Source: Oceanobacillus salinisoli
GTDB taxonomy: Bacteria; Bacillota; Bacilli; Bacillales; Amphibacillaceae
Length of the DNA stretch: 64,000 bases
Reading direction: 5' to 3'
Assembly (NCBI RefSeq): GCF_009733865.1
Contig: NZ_WOFB01000003.1
Coordinates: 186,001-250,000, forward strand
A program made the position numbers and the translations under genes. Shown here in pieces: positions 16,761-25,871 of the stretch. Below the pieces are notes generated by a model that worked only from the letters and a program-made list of their open reading frames with translations, was not told the origin of the DNA and ran no database searches. The number at the start of each line of letters is the position of its first letter. Within the stretch, counting starts at the first letter, position 1.

Positions 16761-17897
16761 TTATTCCCCTTTCAGTTTTTGCCCAAAGTATTGATAATAA
16801 TTGGTTTGAATAAACCCATTAAAAAGCTTTCTCTTTTTCGTTGCCTTTTGACCATACTCTTTTTCAAATTCGTCATAAGCAGTCAATATATATACACTCC
16901 AGCTTGGGTGTTCTTTCATAATTGAACCTAAATCCCTATACATTTTAGCAACCGATTCTTTATCACTTAAACGCTGACCATAAGGTGGATTTCCTATGAT
17001 ATATCCGTTATTATTTCGAATGGATAAATCCTTTACTTGCATTTGCTTCCAGGTAACTAAATCTCCTAAACCTGCTTCCATGGCATTGTCCTGGGCAATT
17101 TGAATCATTTTGTGATCTATATCCGAACCAACAATGGATAGTTTTTGATCATAGTTGGCATAATCCTCTGCCTCTTCGAATGCTTTATCCCAATATTTCT
17201 TTTTTATCATAGGCCAGTCTTCCGAAACAAAATCGCGGTTAAATCCTGGTGCAATATTTTGGCCAATTAATGCTGCTTCAATCGGTATCGTTCCTGAACC
17301 GCAGAAAGGGTCTATCAGCGGATAATCAGGATTCCAATTCGTTAATAAAATCAATGCGGCTGCCATCGTTTCTTTCAATGGAGCTTCTCCCTGTCCTACA
17401 CGGTATCCCCTCTTATGAAGACCATAACCTGATGTATCAATGGTTAATGCTGCCATATCTTTAAGCAGGGAAACCTCAATTTTATACTGTTCACCAGTTT
17501 CGGGCATTTTGTGGACAACCCCATGTTTTAGCTTTAACTTTTCTGCAATCGACTTTTTTACAATCTTTTGACAATCCGGCACACTATGCAATTCAGATTT
17601 GACAGATTTACCCGAAACCGGAAATTGGCCTTCTTCTGTTATGTAATTTTCCCATGGAAGTTGTTTCGTTCCTTCAAACAATTCATCAAATGTTACTGCT
17701 TTAAATTCTCCAACTAATATTTTTACTCTATCTGCTGTTCTAAGCCATAAATTACATCTTGGAATAGCTGATATTGGTGCTTCAAAAACTACCCTTCCAT
17801 TCTCTACCTGCACTTCATAACCAAGCTCTTTTACTTCTTTAGCCACAACTGATTCCAATCCCATTGCAGCCGTCGCTATTAATGTTACATTTTTCAT
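16761..17897 (-). CDS. ypsC: THUMP-domain class I SAM-dependent RNA methyltransferase (YpsC)
   Basis: Predicted 23S rRNA (guanine-N2) methyltransferase related to the N-terminal RlmL domain of E. coli. A THUMP RNA-binding domain (about residues 45-155) precedes a Rossmann methyltransferase domain with DPFCGSGTIPIEAALIG (SAM motif) and the catalytic NPPYGQRL. I use the ATG at 17897, because AAAGGG lies nine bases before it; an upstream in-frame ATG at 17921 lacks a site. It stands between rnpB and ypwA, the same neighbours as in B. subtilis. Confidence 0.93.
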   Translation of the reverse strand: MKNVTLIATAAMGLESVVAKEVKELGYEVQVENGRVVFEAPISAIPRCNLWLRTADRVKILVGEFKAVTFDELFEGTKQLPWENYITEEGQFPVSGKSVKSELHSVPDCQKIVKKSIAEKLKLKHGVVHKMPETGEQYKIEVSLLKDMAALTIDTSGYGLHKRGYRVGQGEAPLKETMAAALILLTNWNPDYPLIDPFCGSGTIPIEAALIGQNIAPGFNRDFVSEDWPMIKKKYWDKAFEEAEDYANYDQKLSIVGSDIDHKMIQIAQDNAMEAGLGDLVTWKQMQVKDLSIRNNNGYIIGNPPYGQRLSDKESVAKMYRDLGSIMKEHPSWSVYILTAYDEFEKEYGQKATKKRKLFNGFIQTNYYQYFGQKLKGE

Positions 17898-17955
17898 ATT
17901 ATAAATCCCTTTCATTACCAAATTTATTACTATAGTTTACCACACTCAAAAGCGA

Positions 17956-18000
17956 AAAAAACCTTTTCTATAGCGAATGCCATAAAAAAGGTTTTTTAGT
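17956..18000 (-). terminator. Terminator of rnpB
   Basis: Arms AAAAAACCTTTTT and AAAAGGTTTTTTT enclosing a short loop, placed just downstream of the RNase P RNA on the minus strand. Confidence 0.85.
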
Positions 18001-18019
18001 TCATTTTATATTTGAGTAA

Positions 18020-18428
18020 TGACCCATTAAATACTCGATAAGCCATGTTCTGTACCTTTGTACTGCAAACGGTGGTCAGCCTCGTACGCCGGTGTAATCA
18101 TCTATCTACAAGTCTATGACTTGTCCCTCGTTCGGTTGAATTCCCTACTAAAGGATGCCCCTACCATTATTTGGGTTGCTCACTCGCGGGGTTTACCTCG
18201 TTCCACCCGAAATGTTTCCATTTCAGCTACGTCACTGTGGCACTTTCAAGGATGTGATTCCATATCCAATATGGACTTAGGAACGTATCCTGCCGTTAGC
18301 TCTGACAGCTACCTTGACTTATGATTTCGTCAAGCACGAACACTACAAACATCTCAGTTTGTGCGAGCATGGACTTTCCTCTGCATGATTAATCATACAG
18401 CGATTACGTAAGTATTTAATGTTTAACT
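18020..18428 (-). ncRNA. rnpB: RNase P RNA, B type
   Basis: Catalytic RNA that removes 5' leaders from tRNA precursors. On the minus strand the sequence follows the B. subtilis RNA closely: GAGGAAAGTCCATGCTCGCAC near the 5' end, the GACGGCAGGA-like (GCTAACGGCAGGATACG) element, GAAAGTGCCACAGTGACG, GGTAAACCCCGCGAGTG, and the 3' core GCCTCGTACGAGG-like (GTACGAGG) plus AACATGGCTTAT. The P1 helix is a perfect 10-bp pair, 18411-18420 with 18026-18035. It lies between gpsB and ypsC, as in B. subtilis. Ends are estimated to a few bases. Confidence 0.97.
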
Positions 18429-18436
18429 GTTTACTT

Positions 18437-18465
18437 ATCATAACATGTCCAGTCTACCTGTTCAA
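18437..18465 (-). promoter_or_regulatory. SigA promoter of rnpB
   Basis: On the minus strand TTGAAC (18460-18465), a 17-base spacer and TATGAT (18437-18442). The predicted transcription start, near 18430, agrees with the RNA's 5' end. Confidence 0.85.
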
Positions 18466-18501
18466 TGGTATATTATGGAAGTGTAAATGATAAATTGAGA
18501 C

Positions 18502-18813
18502 TTAGCTTTCTGAATCAGCAAACTTTTTCCCGAAAACCGCTTTTTCCAAGTTAGATAGACGTTTTAAAATATCATAGTTAACTTGTGCAGGCTGTTGAGG
18601 AGAACGTAGTCTGGTCGTTTGTTCTGTTGTATTTTTCTTTAATTTTTCGACCTCCTGCTGTAAACGCGCAATTTCTTGTTGAAATACATCGTAGTCCTGG
18701 ATGATTATGTCTAAAAATTCATCAACTTCTTCCTGATTATATCCACGCATGCCTGTTTTAAATTCTTTTTCGAGTATTTCCTTTCCATTTAGACGAACAC
18801 CTTTTACACCCAT
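18502..18813 (-). CDS. gpsB: Cell division protein GpsB
   Basis: Septal adaptor of the DivIVA family that shuttles PBP1 (PonA) between side wall and septum. The N-terminal membrane-binding domain is clear: [32 protein letters not shown] coiled coil ([14 protein letters not shown]) and a short C-terminal trimerisation region ([17 protein letters not shown]) follow. The ATG at 18813 follows GAGGTGAT by four bases; the longer GTG form from 18822 is less likely. Its partner ponA lies in the same window at 22419-25166. Confidence 0.95.
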   Translation of the reverse strand: MGVKGVRLNGKEILEKEFKTGMRGYNQEEVDEFLDIIIQDYDVFQQEIARLQQEVEKLKKNTTEQTTRLRSPQQPAQVNYDILKRLSNLEKAVFGKKFADSES

Positions 18814-19150
18814 CTGTATCACCTCATATTAATCACTTTAATCTTTTTTCAGTAGGTTTTTAGCTAACTTTACATTATATTCACCATTTATATGTAATAT
18901 TTATTATACCATAAGTTTCCTGCGTATTTTTTCAAAATCTCTATTCATTAATCAATAATAAAGAACGTTATATTCTATATGTTACTTTAAAAATCAGACA
19001 ATGTCGATACTCTTCCTAACGAAAACAGGAAACTGAAGATCAGTTTCCTGTATACTAATCGTATTATAACCCATTACTGTTTAAATGTAATCACAGAAAT
19101 AAAATAGTAGCAATTTATCCATTTTCTAAAACCAATTTCACGGGATAATC
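18814..19150. other. Intergenic region between gpsB and yppE
   Basis: AT-rich, with the gpsB promoter expected near 18860-18920 (several TATAAT-like hexamers on the minus strand, none with a good -35) and the yppE terminator at 19021-19050. No gene seen. Confidence 0.4.
19021..19050 (-). terminator. Terminator of yppE
   Basis: On the minus strand the arms CAGGAAACTGA and TCAGTTTCCTG form a perfect 11-bp stem with a three-base loop, followed by TTTTC. Confidence 0.85.
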
Positions 19151-19501
19151 CTATTGAAGTTCACTTATCAGCTGGTCAAAAATATATAGGATAGATTTAT
19201 AGTACTCCATGTAACGCCTTCTCCGCAAATCTTTGTAATAGCTATGCATTAACAGCAGTTCCATATTTTCCTTCGTCGATTCTATCTGTTGTGGATGAAC
19301 GTTCACTTTTCTTTCTTTAACTGCTATTAAGGCCTCTTCCTCCCAAAGTTCCAATAACTCAAAAATAGGAGTCGTTTCTTCTTTTACCCGAAAGAAAAAA
19401 TCCTTGTCTCTTACGTTTTCTGGCGGCTGACCATGTTCGAAGTGCTCTTTTAGATTGTGAAGATATTTCTTAAGTGATTTTGTTCTATTAATTAATTCCA
19501 T
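19151..19501 (-). CDS. yppE: YppE family protein (DUF1798)
   Basis: Protein of 116 residues, a small helical bundle of the DUF1798/YppE family. Visible marks are MELINRTKSLKKYLHNLKEHFEHG, a middle with WEEEALIAVKERKVNVHPQQIESTKENM and an end with YYKSILYIFDQLI. No catalytic residues or membrane segments; function unknown. Its position between gpsB and yppC matches B. subtilis. Confidence 0.88.
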   Translation of the reverse strand: MELINRTKSLKKYLHNLKEHFEHGQPPENVRDKDFFFRVKEETTPIFELLELWEEEALIAVKERKVNVHPQQIESTKENMELLLMHSYYKDLRRRRYMEYYKSILYIFDQLISELQ

Positions 19502-19593
19502 TATGCTTCCGCCTTTATTTTGTTTCTTCTCTTCTACTGTAACATACTTCGTTCCATATTAGGAAAGCATAAGAATGAACATTATTTAGAAGA

Positions 19594-19626
19594 AGTTGGG
19601 ACAAAAGTATTTTACTAAAATTTCAT
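19594..19626 (+). repeat. Fragment of palindromic repeat D
   Basis: AGTTGGGACAAAAGTATTTTACTAAAATTT resembles one outer arm of repeat D (compare GGCTGGGACAAAACTGTTCTAG at 20259-20280 and the reverse form near 47645-47670). The central GTTCGGATTTT palindrome is missing. Confidence 0.55.
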
Positions 19627-19726
19627 CGCTTGTGTCTCTGTCCAGATTATACAATTTATGAATTTGCTATAAAGAGAAAGATTAAACAGTAATAAGAGTT
19701 ACAACACAATCTTCGTAAAAAACGAT

Positions 19727-19936
19727 TTAGAATTTATGCTGATTAATGGTTTCTTTTGCCTTTAAAATTTCATCATGCTGGTTTTCGTAACGAAGCGAAA
19801 TTTCATTTTCAGTTTTCATGATTAATTTCTGGTCCATGATTCGAATCTGATTGGTAATTTCATGTAAGGATGTTTCGAATTGCTTCTTATCCACACCATT
19901 GACATAAGGCTCTATTTTCTGAACTGCAACTGACAT
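19727..19936 (-). CDS. Hypothetical protein, positional counterpart of YppD
   Basis: Protein of 69 residues, mainly helical, probably one or two coiled-coil segments (HEITNQIRIMDQKLIMKTENEI and YENQHDEILKAKETI). No signal peptide or motif that I can tie to a family. The ribosome site GAGGTGAGG directly before the ATG makes it a convincing gene. Its place between yppE and sspM is that of B. subtilis yppD, but I cannot confirm homology from sequence. Confidence 0.65.
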   Translation of the reverse strand: MSVAVQKIEPYVNGVDKKQFETSLHEITNQIRIMDQKLIMKTENEISLRYENQHDEILKAKETINQHKF

Positions 19937-20096
19937 ATCCTCACCTCATTTAAATATAAGATATTAACTATTATTTCGCTAAATGATATCCATCTCCTTC
20001 CTGTTCGACAAAACTAGAAAAAAACGTACAAAAGAAGTAAAAATCCTAATCTTTTTCTTATAATTAGACACAATAATAATAAAAGGAGGTATTAAA

Positions 20097-20204
20097 ATGG
20101 ATAAAAGTAAAGAAATCTTAAAGAAGGAAAGACAACAGCAAAAAGCAAAATCTGAAATAAAAGGGGATAAAAAATTAAACGGACCAAATCGTCCGTCCAC
20201 ATAA
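20097..20204 (+). CDS. sspM: Small acid-soluble spore protein M (35 residues)
   Basis: Lys/Gln-rich protein of 35 residues ending in LNGPNRPST. That ending agrees with the C-terminus I recall for B. subtilis SspM, and the gene sits in the same place, between yppD and yppC. SspM is a minor DNA-region component of the mature spore core made in the forespore. AAAGGAGGT lies six bases before the ATG. A sigma-G promoter is expected, but I cannot point to convincing -35/-10 boxes in the 60 bases upstream. The reading frame is closed by TAA. Confidence 0.75.
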   Translation: MDKSKEILKKERQQQKAKSEIKGDKKLNGPNRPST

Positions 20205-20255
20205 CATTATCAGAGATCGTAATATTTTATCCCTCCTATCTTAATAAAAAAACCA

Positions 20256-20356
20256 ATGAGGCTGGGACAAAACTGTTCTAGTTAAAGAAAATCCGAACCT
20301 GATTCAAAAATTCTTTTAGTTAGAATTCGAATTTGTTCGGATTTTTCTATTTATAA
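20256..20356. repeat. Palindromic repeat D, copy 2
   Basis: Opens with GGCTGGGACAAAACTG (from 20259) and has the arms GAAAATCCGAAC (20287-20298) and GTTCGGATTTTT (20335-20346) around AT-rich DNA. It directly precedes the degenerate element at 20401. Its minus-strand reading could terminate yppC transcription. Confidence 0.75.
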
Positions 20357-20400
20357 GGCTGTTTTCTAGATTGCGACTGCGGTTATTCATCCTCCGAAAA

Positions 20401-20560
20401 AATTTGTTGTTATTGACACAAAATGTATAAACTACGAACTAATCAAAATTTCCTATCGTGATGCTCTCGATGTTATAACAATGATAGCGGGCTTGCACCA
20501 CTCCGTAGTAGAATTCCTCGGCCAAGGGAACAAATTTGCTTTTAGACGGCGAGTTTTCCC
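20401..20560 (-). repeat. Degenerate partial copy of element F
   Basis: The outer end TTTGTTGTTATTGAC and the block ATAAACTACGA (20427-20437; one mismatch to the 11-bp inverted-repeat block of the best copy) are followed by ATGCTCTCG...ATGATAGCGGGCTTGCA, a worn form of module B. Module A is absent. It lies downstream of yppC. Confidence 0.6.
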
Positions 20561-20649
20561 AGCACATTGTTTTTTATTATATCTGGAAGGATTACTGGTA
20601 ATAGTTAGATTTATAAATGCCTATAATGCTAATAGAATGTTTTATTTTC

Positions 20650-21591
20650 TCAAACCCTCTCTCTTAATTTGGCGTATCCAAATAAAAGAATACGTTTGGA
20701 GTAAAACTTCTTGCCAATAGGTTCTTTGTTTGATTTCGGTAAGGTTTGGAACCACCCGGATTTTACACCCCTATATTTAAACCAGTCGTTACGAATAATA
20801 TCCTTATGAGATATCACCGGATATACGAATCGAAGCATTGGATTTCTAGGAAGGAAAATTGGATAATATTTTTCATAATCATAACGAGAACCCGTGTGTT
20901 CCACGGTTAATAGAAAATGCATTATATCGGGATAAATTTCATTAGAAAACAAGATAGATGCTATTTCTTTACCTGTTTCAATCCGTTTTGCCAAATTAGT
21001 AAAGCGGGATATATAAATACCATATAAACCCTTTGACTTTGTTGGTAGGATGACGGCACTCATAAATAAAAAATCCTGCATCATATATGGAAAATTATAG
21101 AAAACATGTTTTTTAAAATAGGGTTGTTTGATAACTGGGTCATGAATCACATTTTGTTCATTAATAATCAGTGCGTTCATTAATCTGTCCTTATTTTTTG
21201 TTTTCCAATAACGATACCATTCTTTAACCATAAACTTAGAAACGTGAAAGTTAGATAGTAAGTGAAACATAGGTTTATGATTTCGTTTGGAAAGTTTATA
21301 TACTAGTAATTGCGGGAATGCATCAGAGAAAATTAACCAGTTTGCCCGTTCATAAGTCATAAAAAGTTCGTTTTTTTCCTTTTTTCCTAGTAAGGTCTGG
21401 AATGGGGCTAAATGGAGATCGGTCATATTCCATCCAGCATTTCTGGAAACAATGCTCGCAAGCAAAGACCATTTTATCTCAGGAAAATCAAGATAGAAGC
21501 TTAGATATGCCTTCGTTCGGGATATATTATCAACATTCTGTGATTTTGTTAGCTTTGATATATAATGTATATAATCTTGTTCTCTATTCAT
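20650..21591 (-). CDS. yppC: YppC family protein (DUF2515)
   Basis: Protein of 313 residues of the DUF2515 family. It is basic and aromatic-rich, with conserved stretches such as NISRTKAYLSFYLDFPEIKWSLLASIVSRNAGWNMTDLH and RANWLIFSDAFPQLLVY. No catalytic motif or export signal is visible and the function is unknown. AGGAGCG precedes the ATG. It is transcribed divergently from recU, exactly as in B. subtilis, which supports the assignment. Confidence 0.9.
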   Translation of the reverse strand: MNREQDYIHYISKLTKSQNVDNISRTKAYLSFYLDFPEIKWSLLASIVSRNAGWNMTDLHLAPFQTLLGKKEKNELFMTYERANWLIFSDAFPQLLVYKLSKRNHKPMFHLLSNFHVSKFMVKEWYRYWKTKNKDRLMNALIINEQNVIHDPVIKQPYFKKHVFYNFPYMMQDFLFMSAVILPTKSKGLYGIYISRFTNLAKRIETGKEIASILFSNEIYPDIMHFLLTVEHTGSRYDYEKYYPIFLPRNPMLRFVYPVISHKDIIRNDWFKYRGVKSGWFQTLPKSNKEPIGKKFYSKRILLFGYAKLRERV

Positions 21592-21744
21592 AGTCAGACG
21601 CTCCTATGTATGTAAATAGTTAACAGTTCTAGTTAGTTTATTTCGTGACTCATATGCTTTAAGCCACCACACTGGTTGAAGGTTACTTTATAGTTATCAT
21701 TTCATCATTTTTCTGGTATGATACTTTAGACTGGGAGGATATCA

Positions 21745-22338
21745 ATGAATTATCCAAATGGACAGAAAAAAGCTGTTAACCAACACCAAATGCCAAAACA
21801 ATCAAATAAGATTTATAGTAATCGCGGGATGTCTCTGGAAGAAGATATTAATATAACCAATCAATATTACTTAGATATGGATAAGGCAGTCATTCACAAA
21901 AAGCCAACTCCGGTTCAAATCGTAAAGGTCAATTATCCAAGTAGAAGTGCAGCGGTCATTACAGAGGCTTACTTTAAACAAGCATCCACTACAGATTATA
22001 ATGGATTATATCGTGGAAAATATGTAGATTTTGAAGCAAAAGAAACAAAAAACAAAACCGTTTTTCCGTTAACCAATGTTCACGAGCACCAACTAAAGCA
22101 TATGAAATCAATCGTGAATCACGGTGGTATTAGTTTTATCATTATTCGTTTTTCAATCTATGAAGAAACATTTTTACTGCCAGCAGAGAAACTTTTTGAA
22201 TACTGGAACGACAAATTAAAAGGTGGAATGAAATCTATTCCCTATAAAGAAATAAAAGAGCAAGGCTATATGATTCCTTTACAATATCAGGCAAGGGTGG
22301 ACTATTTAAGCGTAATGGATCAAATTTATTTTTCGTAA
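21745..22338 (+). CDS. recU: Holliday junction resolvase RecU
   Basis: Structure-selective endonuclease that cuts Holliday junctions during recombination and chromosome segregation in Firmicutes. The nuclease core is visible: RGMSLEEDINITNQYY at the N-terminus, the metal-binding DYNGLYRGKYVDFEAKET region with the Asp-Glu-x-Lys set, and HEHQLKHM. Length 197 is normal. GGGAGG lies seven bases before the ATG. It precedes ponA by 80 bases in the same direction, an operon conserved in Bacillus. Confidence 0.96.
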   Translation: MNYPNGQKKAVNQHQMPKQSNKIYSNRGMSLEEDINITNQYYLDMDKAVIHKKPTPVQIVKVNYPSRSAAVITEAYFKQASTTDYNGLYRGKYVDFEAKETKNKTVFPLTNVHEHQLKHMKSIVNHGGISFIIIRFSIYEETFLLPAEKLFEYWNDKLKGGMKSIPYKEIKEQGYMIPLQYQARVDYLSVMDQIYFS

Positions 22339-22418
22339 CTTATCCAATATGGGCTTTACCCGTCCCACATTCAAAATATTGAATGAAGTCTCACTTTATA
22401 GATACGGAGGTTAGAGCG

Positions 22419-25166
22419 ATGGCAGAAAATGGCCAAACTCGTACAGCAAGAAGAAAGCAAAAGAAATCAGCAAAAAAACCTGTATGGAAAAAGATATTAT
22501 TAACCTTACTAACATTAGTTATCGTTGTTGGCATTGGTGTAGGTGCTGTAGTCACTTATTGGATATCTACTGCACCAGATATTGATGAAGAGATGCTCAT
22601 GGACCCCTATGCTTCTGTTCTCTTAGATAAAAACGGGGAGAAATTTGCGGAGTTAGGTGCCAATCGAAAAAAAATAGAATACGAAGACCTTCCACAGGTG
22701 CTAATTGATGCTGTTATCGCAACCGAAGATGCCAGGTTTTTTGAACATCCCGGTATTGACTTAAGACGGATTGGCGGTGCGGTAGTAGCAAATGTAGTAA
22801 ATGGGTTTGGATCTCAAGGTGCAAGTACCATTACACAACAAGTCGTGGAGAAATCATTCTTATCACCGGAAAAGGAATTAAGGCTAAAAGTTCAAGAACA
22901 ATGGTTAGCATTAAAATTAGAAAGACAGTATTCCAAAGAAGAAATTCTGGAAATGTATTTAAATAAAATTTTCTACGGTGCTAATGCCTATGGGGTAGCA
23001 GAAGCAGCTGAACGATATTTCGGCAAAACCGATCTAAAAGAGCTAACATTGCCGGAAGCTGCCATATTAGCAGGTTTGCCACAGCGTCCAACGGCATATA
23101 ATCCATTTGAAAATCCGGATTTAACGAAAGAAAGAATGAACACTGTATTAAACCTTATGGTAAGACATGACAAAATTACCGAAGAAGAAGCAGAAGAAGC
23201 TCGACAAGTTGATATCTCTGATTTACTTGTAGAAAAACAAGCCAATTCTGGACAATACGGTGCCTTTATACAACAGGTAGAAGCTGAAGTGAAAGAAAAA
23301 TTAGATGGTGCAGATATTAGAACAGACGGCTTAGTTATTCATACGACTTTAGATACAGAAGCCCAGGAATATGTGGAATTTTTATTAACAGACAGTGAAG
23401 AAAACCCTATCTCTTATCCAAACGAACAAATGCCTGATATGCAATCGGCAATGGTGGTTCTCGACACAAAAACTGGTGCCATTCAAGCAGTAGGTGGTAG
23501 AAGAAATCCGAAAAACTCAGGTGAATACAATTATGCGATTCAAGACGGAAGTCAGCTTGGTTCCACAGCTAAACCAATTATTGCCTATGGACCAGCAATT
23601 GAATATAACAAAATGTCCACTTATCATCAAATTAATGATGATAAGCCATATGAAGTAGCCGGTTCCACCCCAATTAGAAATTGGAATCGTAGCTATTCAG
23701 GATGGATAACTGCAAGATATGCCCTTGAGCAATCTCTCAATGTCCCTACAGTTAAAGTGTTTGAGGAAGTTGGTGCAAATAATGCACAAACATTTGCTGA
23801 AAGCTTGGGGATTCGATTTGCTGACGATCAAATCAATATACGAGATGCAATTGGTGGTACAGCAACGAATGTTACCCCTCTTCAATTAGCAGGTGCTTAT
23901 CGTGCTTTCGGTAATGAAGGAATTTATAACGAACCTTATGCCGTTACAAAGGTAGAATTTCCAGATGGAGAAGTGGTTGATTTAACCCCAGAACCTGAAG
24001 TGGTCATGGCTGATTACACAGCATACATGGTGACCGATATGTTAAAGAGTGTCGTTCAAAATGGAACTGGAACTGCTGCTAATATTCCAGGGCTACCGGT
24101 AGCAGGGAAAACCGGAACAACGAATTTAGAGGATGAATCTGGATCCCCGGATGCATGGTTTGCCGGTTATACAACGAACTATACCATAGCAGCTTGGTCC
24201 GGTGGTTACGTCAGAGATGAAGAGGAAAAGCTTAAACGTGCAGCATTACCCGATACGAAAATATCACAACAATTATTTAAGCATACAATGACAAAAATCT
24301 CGGAAGGAATAGATACTCCTGACTTTGAAAAACCAGATTCAGTAGTTAAAGCAAAAGTAGAAAAAGGTTCTAACCCACCAGCAAAACCAAGTGAACATAC
24401 ACCGTCATCTGAAATCGTAACAGAGCTATTCGTTAAAGGTACTGAACCAACCAGTGTTTCCGAGAAGTTTGATCAAATTGACCCAGTATCTAATTTACAA
24501 GCAGAATACGATGAAGACTCCATAAATGTAAGCTGGGATTATGAACCAAGTGAAGATGTTTCCTTTACAGTTAGCACAGCTGTAAATGATGGTGCTATGC
24601 AGGAATTATCTTCCACAGAAGAAACATCCTTAGAAATTAATGAAATTGAACCTGGTGAATATCAAATTCAAGTAGTTGTTGTGAGCAATGAAGATGACGA
24701 AAACAGAAGTGAACCTGTCACAACTACTGTTACTGTACCTGAAGAAGAACTTGATGACGATGAAGAAGAAAATGAGGAAGAGAATGAAGATGAAGCGGAA
24801 GGAAACATCAATCCAGTCGAAGGACTTAGTGCAGATTATATAGAAGACCGTTCCATTATTGATGTTACATGGAATTACAATGGTCCGCCAGCATTGTTTG
24901 AGGTATCTGTAAATGGACAGATTCATTCAAATTTAGTGGAAGCAAATGGAATCGAAATTGGTAATTCGACTCCAGGGCAAACGTATGATATTCGTGTTAC
25001 TCCGATTGGACAGAATGGTGCCAATAACGGTGTAAGAGGAGAAACACGTAGTATCACATTCCAGGTACCTGAACCTGAGGCAGAGCCGGTATCTGAACAG
25101 GAAGAAGAAAATAGTGATGATAGTGGTAATGACAACGGTGATGATAATGAAGATGATGAATCGTAA
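22419..25166 (+). CDS. ponA: Class A penicillin-binding protein PonA (PBP1) with C-terminal FN3 domains
   Basis: Bifunctional peptidoglycan synthase. A basic cytosolic tail (residues about 1-27) precedes one membrane helix (about 28-51). The glycosyltransferase (GT51) domain has EDARFFEHPGIDLRRIGG and the QG-STITQQ motif. The transpeptidase domain has the active-site serine in GSTAKP, SLN and KTGTTN. After about residue 690 come two fibronectin-III-like domains (starting DPVSNLQAEY and NPVEGLSADY), with an acidic linker, and a final Asp/Glu/Ser/Gly-rich tail. The ATG at 22419 follows CGGAGG; an in-frame ATG at 22383 lacks a site. GpsB (18502-18813) is its known partner. Confidence 0.97.
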   Translation: MAENGQTRTARRKQKKSAKKPVWKKILLTLLTLVIVVGIGVGAVVTYWISTAPDIDEEMLMDPYASVLLDKNGEKFAELGANRKKIEYEDLPQVLIDAVIATEDARFFEHPGIDLRRIGGAVVANVVNGFGSQGASTITQQVVEKSFLSPEKELRLKVQEQWLALKLERQYSKEEILEMYLNKIFYGANAYGVAEAAERYFGKTDLKELTLPEAAILAGLPQRPTAYNPFENPDLTKERMNTVLNLMVRHDKITEEEAEEARQVDISDLLVEKQANSGQYGAFIQQVEAEVKEKLDGADIRTDGLVIHTTLDTEAQEYVEFLLTDSEENPISYPNEQMPDMQSAMVVLDTKTGAIQAVGGRRNPKNSGEYNYAIQDGSQLGSTAKPIIAYGPAIEYNKMSTYHQINDDKPYEVAGSTPIRNWNRSYSGWITARYALEQSLNVPTVKVFEEVGANNAQTFAESLGIRFADDQINIRDAIGGTATNVTPLQLAGAYRAFGNEGIYNEPYAVTKVEFPDGEVVDLTPEPEVVMADYTAYMVTDMLKSVVQNGTGTAANIPGLPVAGKTGTTNLEDESGSPDAWFAGYTTNYTIAAWSGGYVRDEEEKLKRAALPDTKISQQLFKHTMTKISEGIDTPDFEKPDSVVKAKVEKGSNPPAKPSEHTPSSEIVTELFVKGTEPTSVSEKFDQIDPVSNLQAEYDEDSINVSWDYEPSEDVSFTVSTAVNDGAMQELSSTEETSLEINEIEPGEYQIQVVVVSNEDDENRSEPVTTTVTVPEEELDDDEEENEEENEDEAEGNINPVEGLSADYIEDRSIIDVTWNYNGPPALFEVSVNGQIHSNLVEANGIEIGNSTPGQTYDIRVTPIGQNGANNGVRGETRSITFQVPEPEAEPVSEQEEENSDDSGNDNGDDNEDDES

Positions 25167-25167
25167 G

Positions 25168-25207
25168 AAAAAGGGTCGAACTCCTAGCTTTGGAGTTCGA
25201 CCCTTTT
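25168..25207. terminator. Strong bidirectional terminator between ponA and nth
   Basis: A perfect 17-bp stem (AAAAAGGGTCGAACTCC with its complement) around a seven-base loop, with T-runs on both strands. The genes converge here. Confidence 0.95.
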
Positions 25208-25866
25208 TATGCTTTCACTTCTTCTTTTTTCATTCTTTTCTGTCCTTCTCTGCATAAATCCAACAATGGACACTCTGCACAGTTCGGATTTCTTGCTTTG
25301 CAATGATATCTGCCAAAAAATATCATACGGTGATGTGTAACACTCCACTCTTCTTTTGGAACTTTGCGCATCAGTGTTTCTTCAACTTCCAATACAGAAT
25401 CCTTCCATCTGCATATCCCTAAACGCTTAGATACCCGCTCTACATGTGTATCCACGGCAATTGCTGGCTCATTAAAAGCGATTGAAGCGACTACATTCGC
25501 AGTCTTTCTCCCCACTCCGGCAAGTTTCATAAGTTCCGCTTTACTGCGTGGAACCTCTCCATCATATTCATCAATTAAAACTTGACATAGCTTACGAATA
25601 TTTTTCGCTTTGTTTCGATATAATCCAATTGATTTAATATCATTTTGCAATTCTTCCAATGAAACAGCTAAATAATCTTCAGGTGTTTTATACTTTTGAA
25701 ATAAGCTTGCTGTTACTTTATTCACCAGTTTATCCGTACATTGTGCAGAAAGTAAAACTGCTATAACAAGTTCAAAAGGATTGGAATGATTTAATTCTCC
25801 CTTTGCATCTGGAAACATCTCAGCCATTTTGTCTAAGCAATATCTAATTTGCTTTTTATTTAGCAT
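25207..25866 (-). CDS. nth: Endonuclease III
   Basis: Bifunctional DNA glycosylase/AP lyase that removes oxidised pyrimidines. The 219-residue chain has the helix-hairpin-helix LAGVGRKTANVVASIAF with the catalytic Lys, the Asp in AVDTHVERVSKRLG, and the C-terminal [4Fe-4S] loop with four Cys (CKARNPNCAECPLLDLC). I take the ATG at 25866; an upstream in-frame start at 25893 would overlap dnaD. The gene begins five bases after the dnaD stop. In B. subtilis ypoC lies between nth and ponA; here it is missing. Confidence 0.96.
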   Translation of the reverse strand: MLNKKQIRYCLDKMAEMFPDAKGELNHSNPFELVIAVLLSAQCTDKLVNKVTASLFQKYKTPEDYLAVSLEELQNDIKSIGLYRNKAKNIRKLCQVLIDEYDGEVPRSKAELMKLAGVGRKTANVVASIAFNEPAIAVDTHVERVSKRLGICRWKDSVLEVEETLMRKVPKEEWSVTHHRMIFFGRYHCKARNPNCAECPLLDLCREGQKRMKKEEVKA

Positions 25867-25871
25867 CCCGT

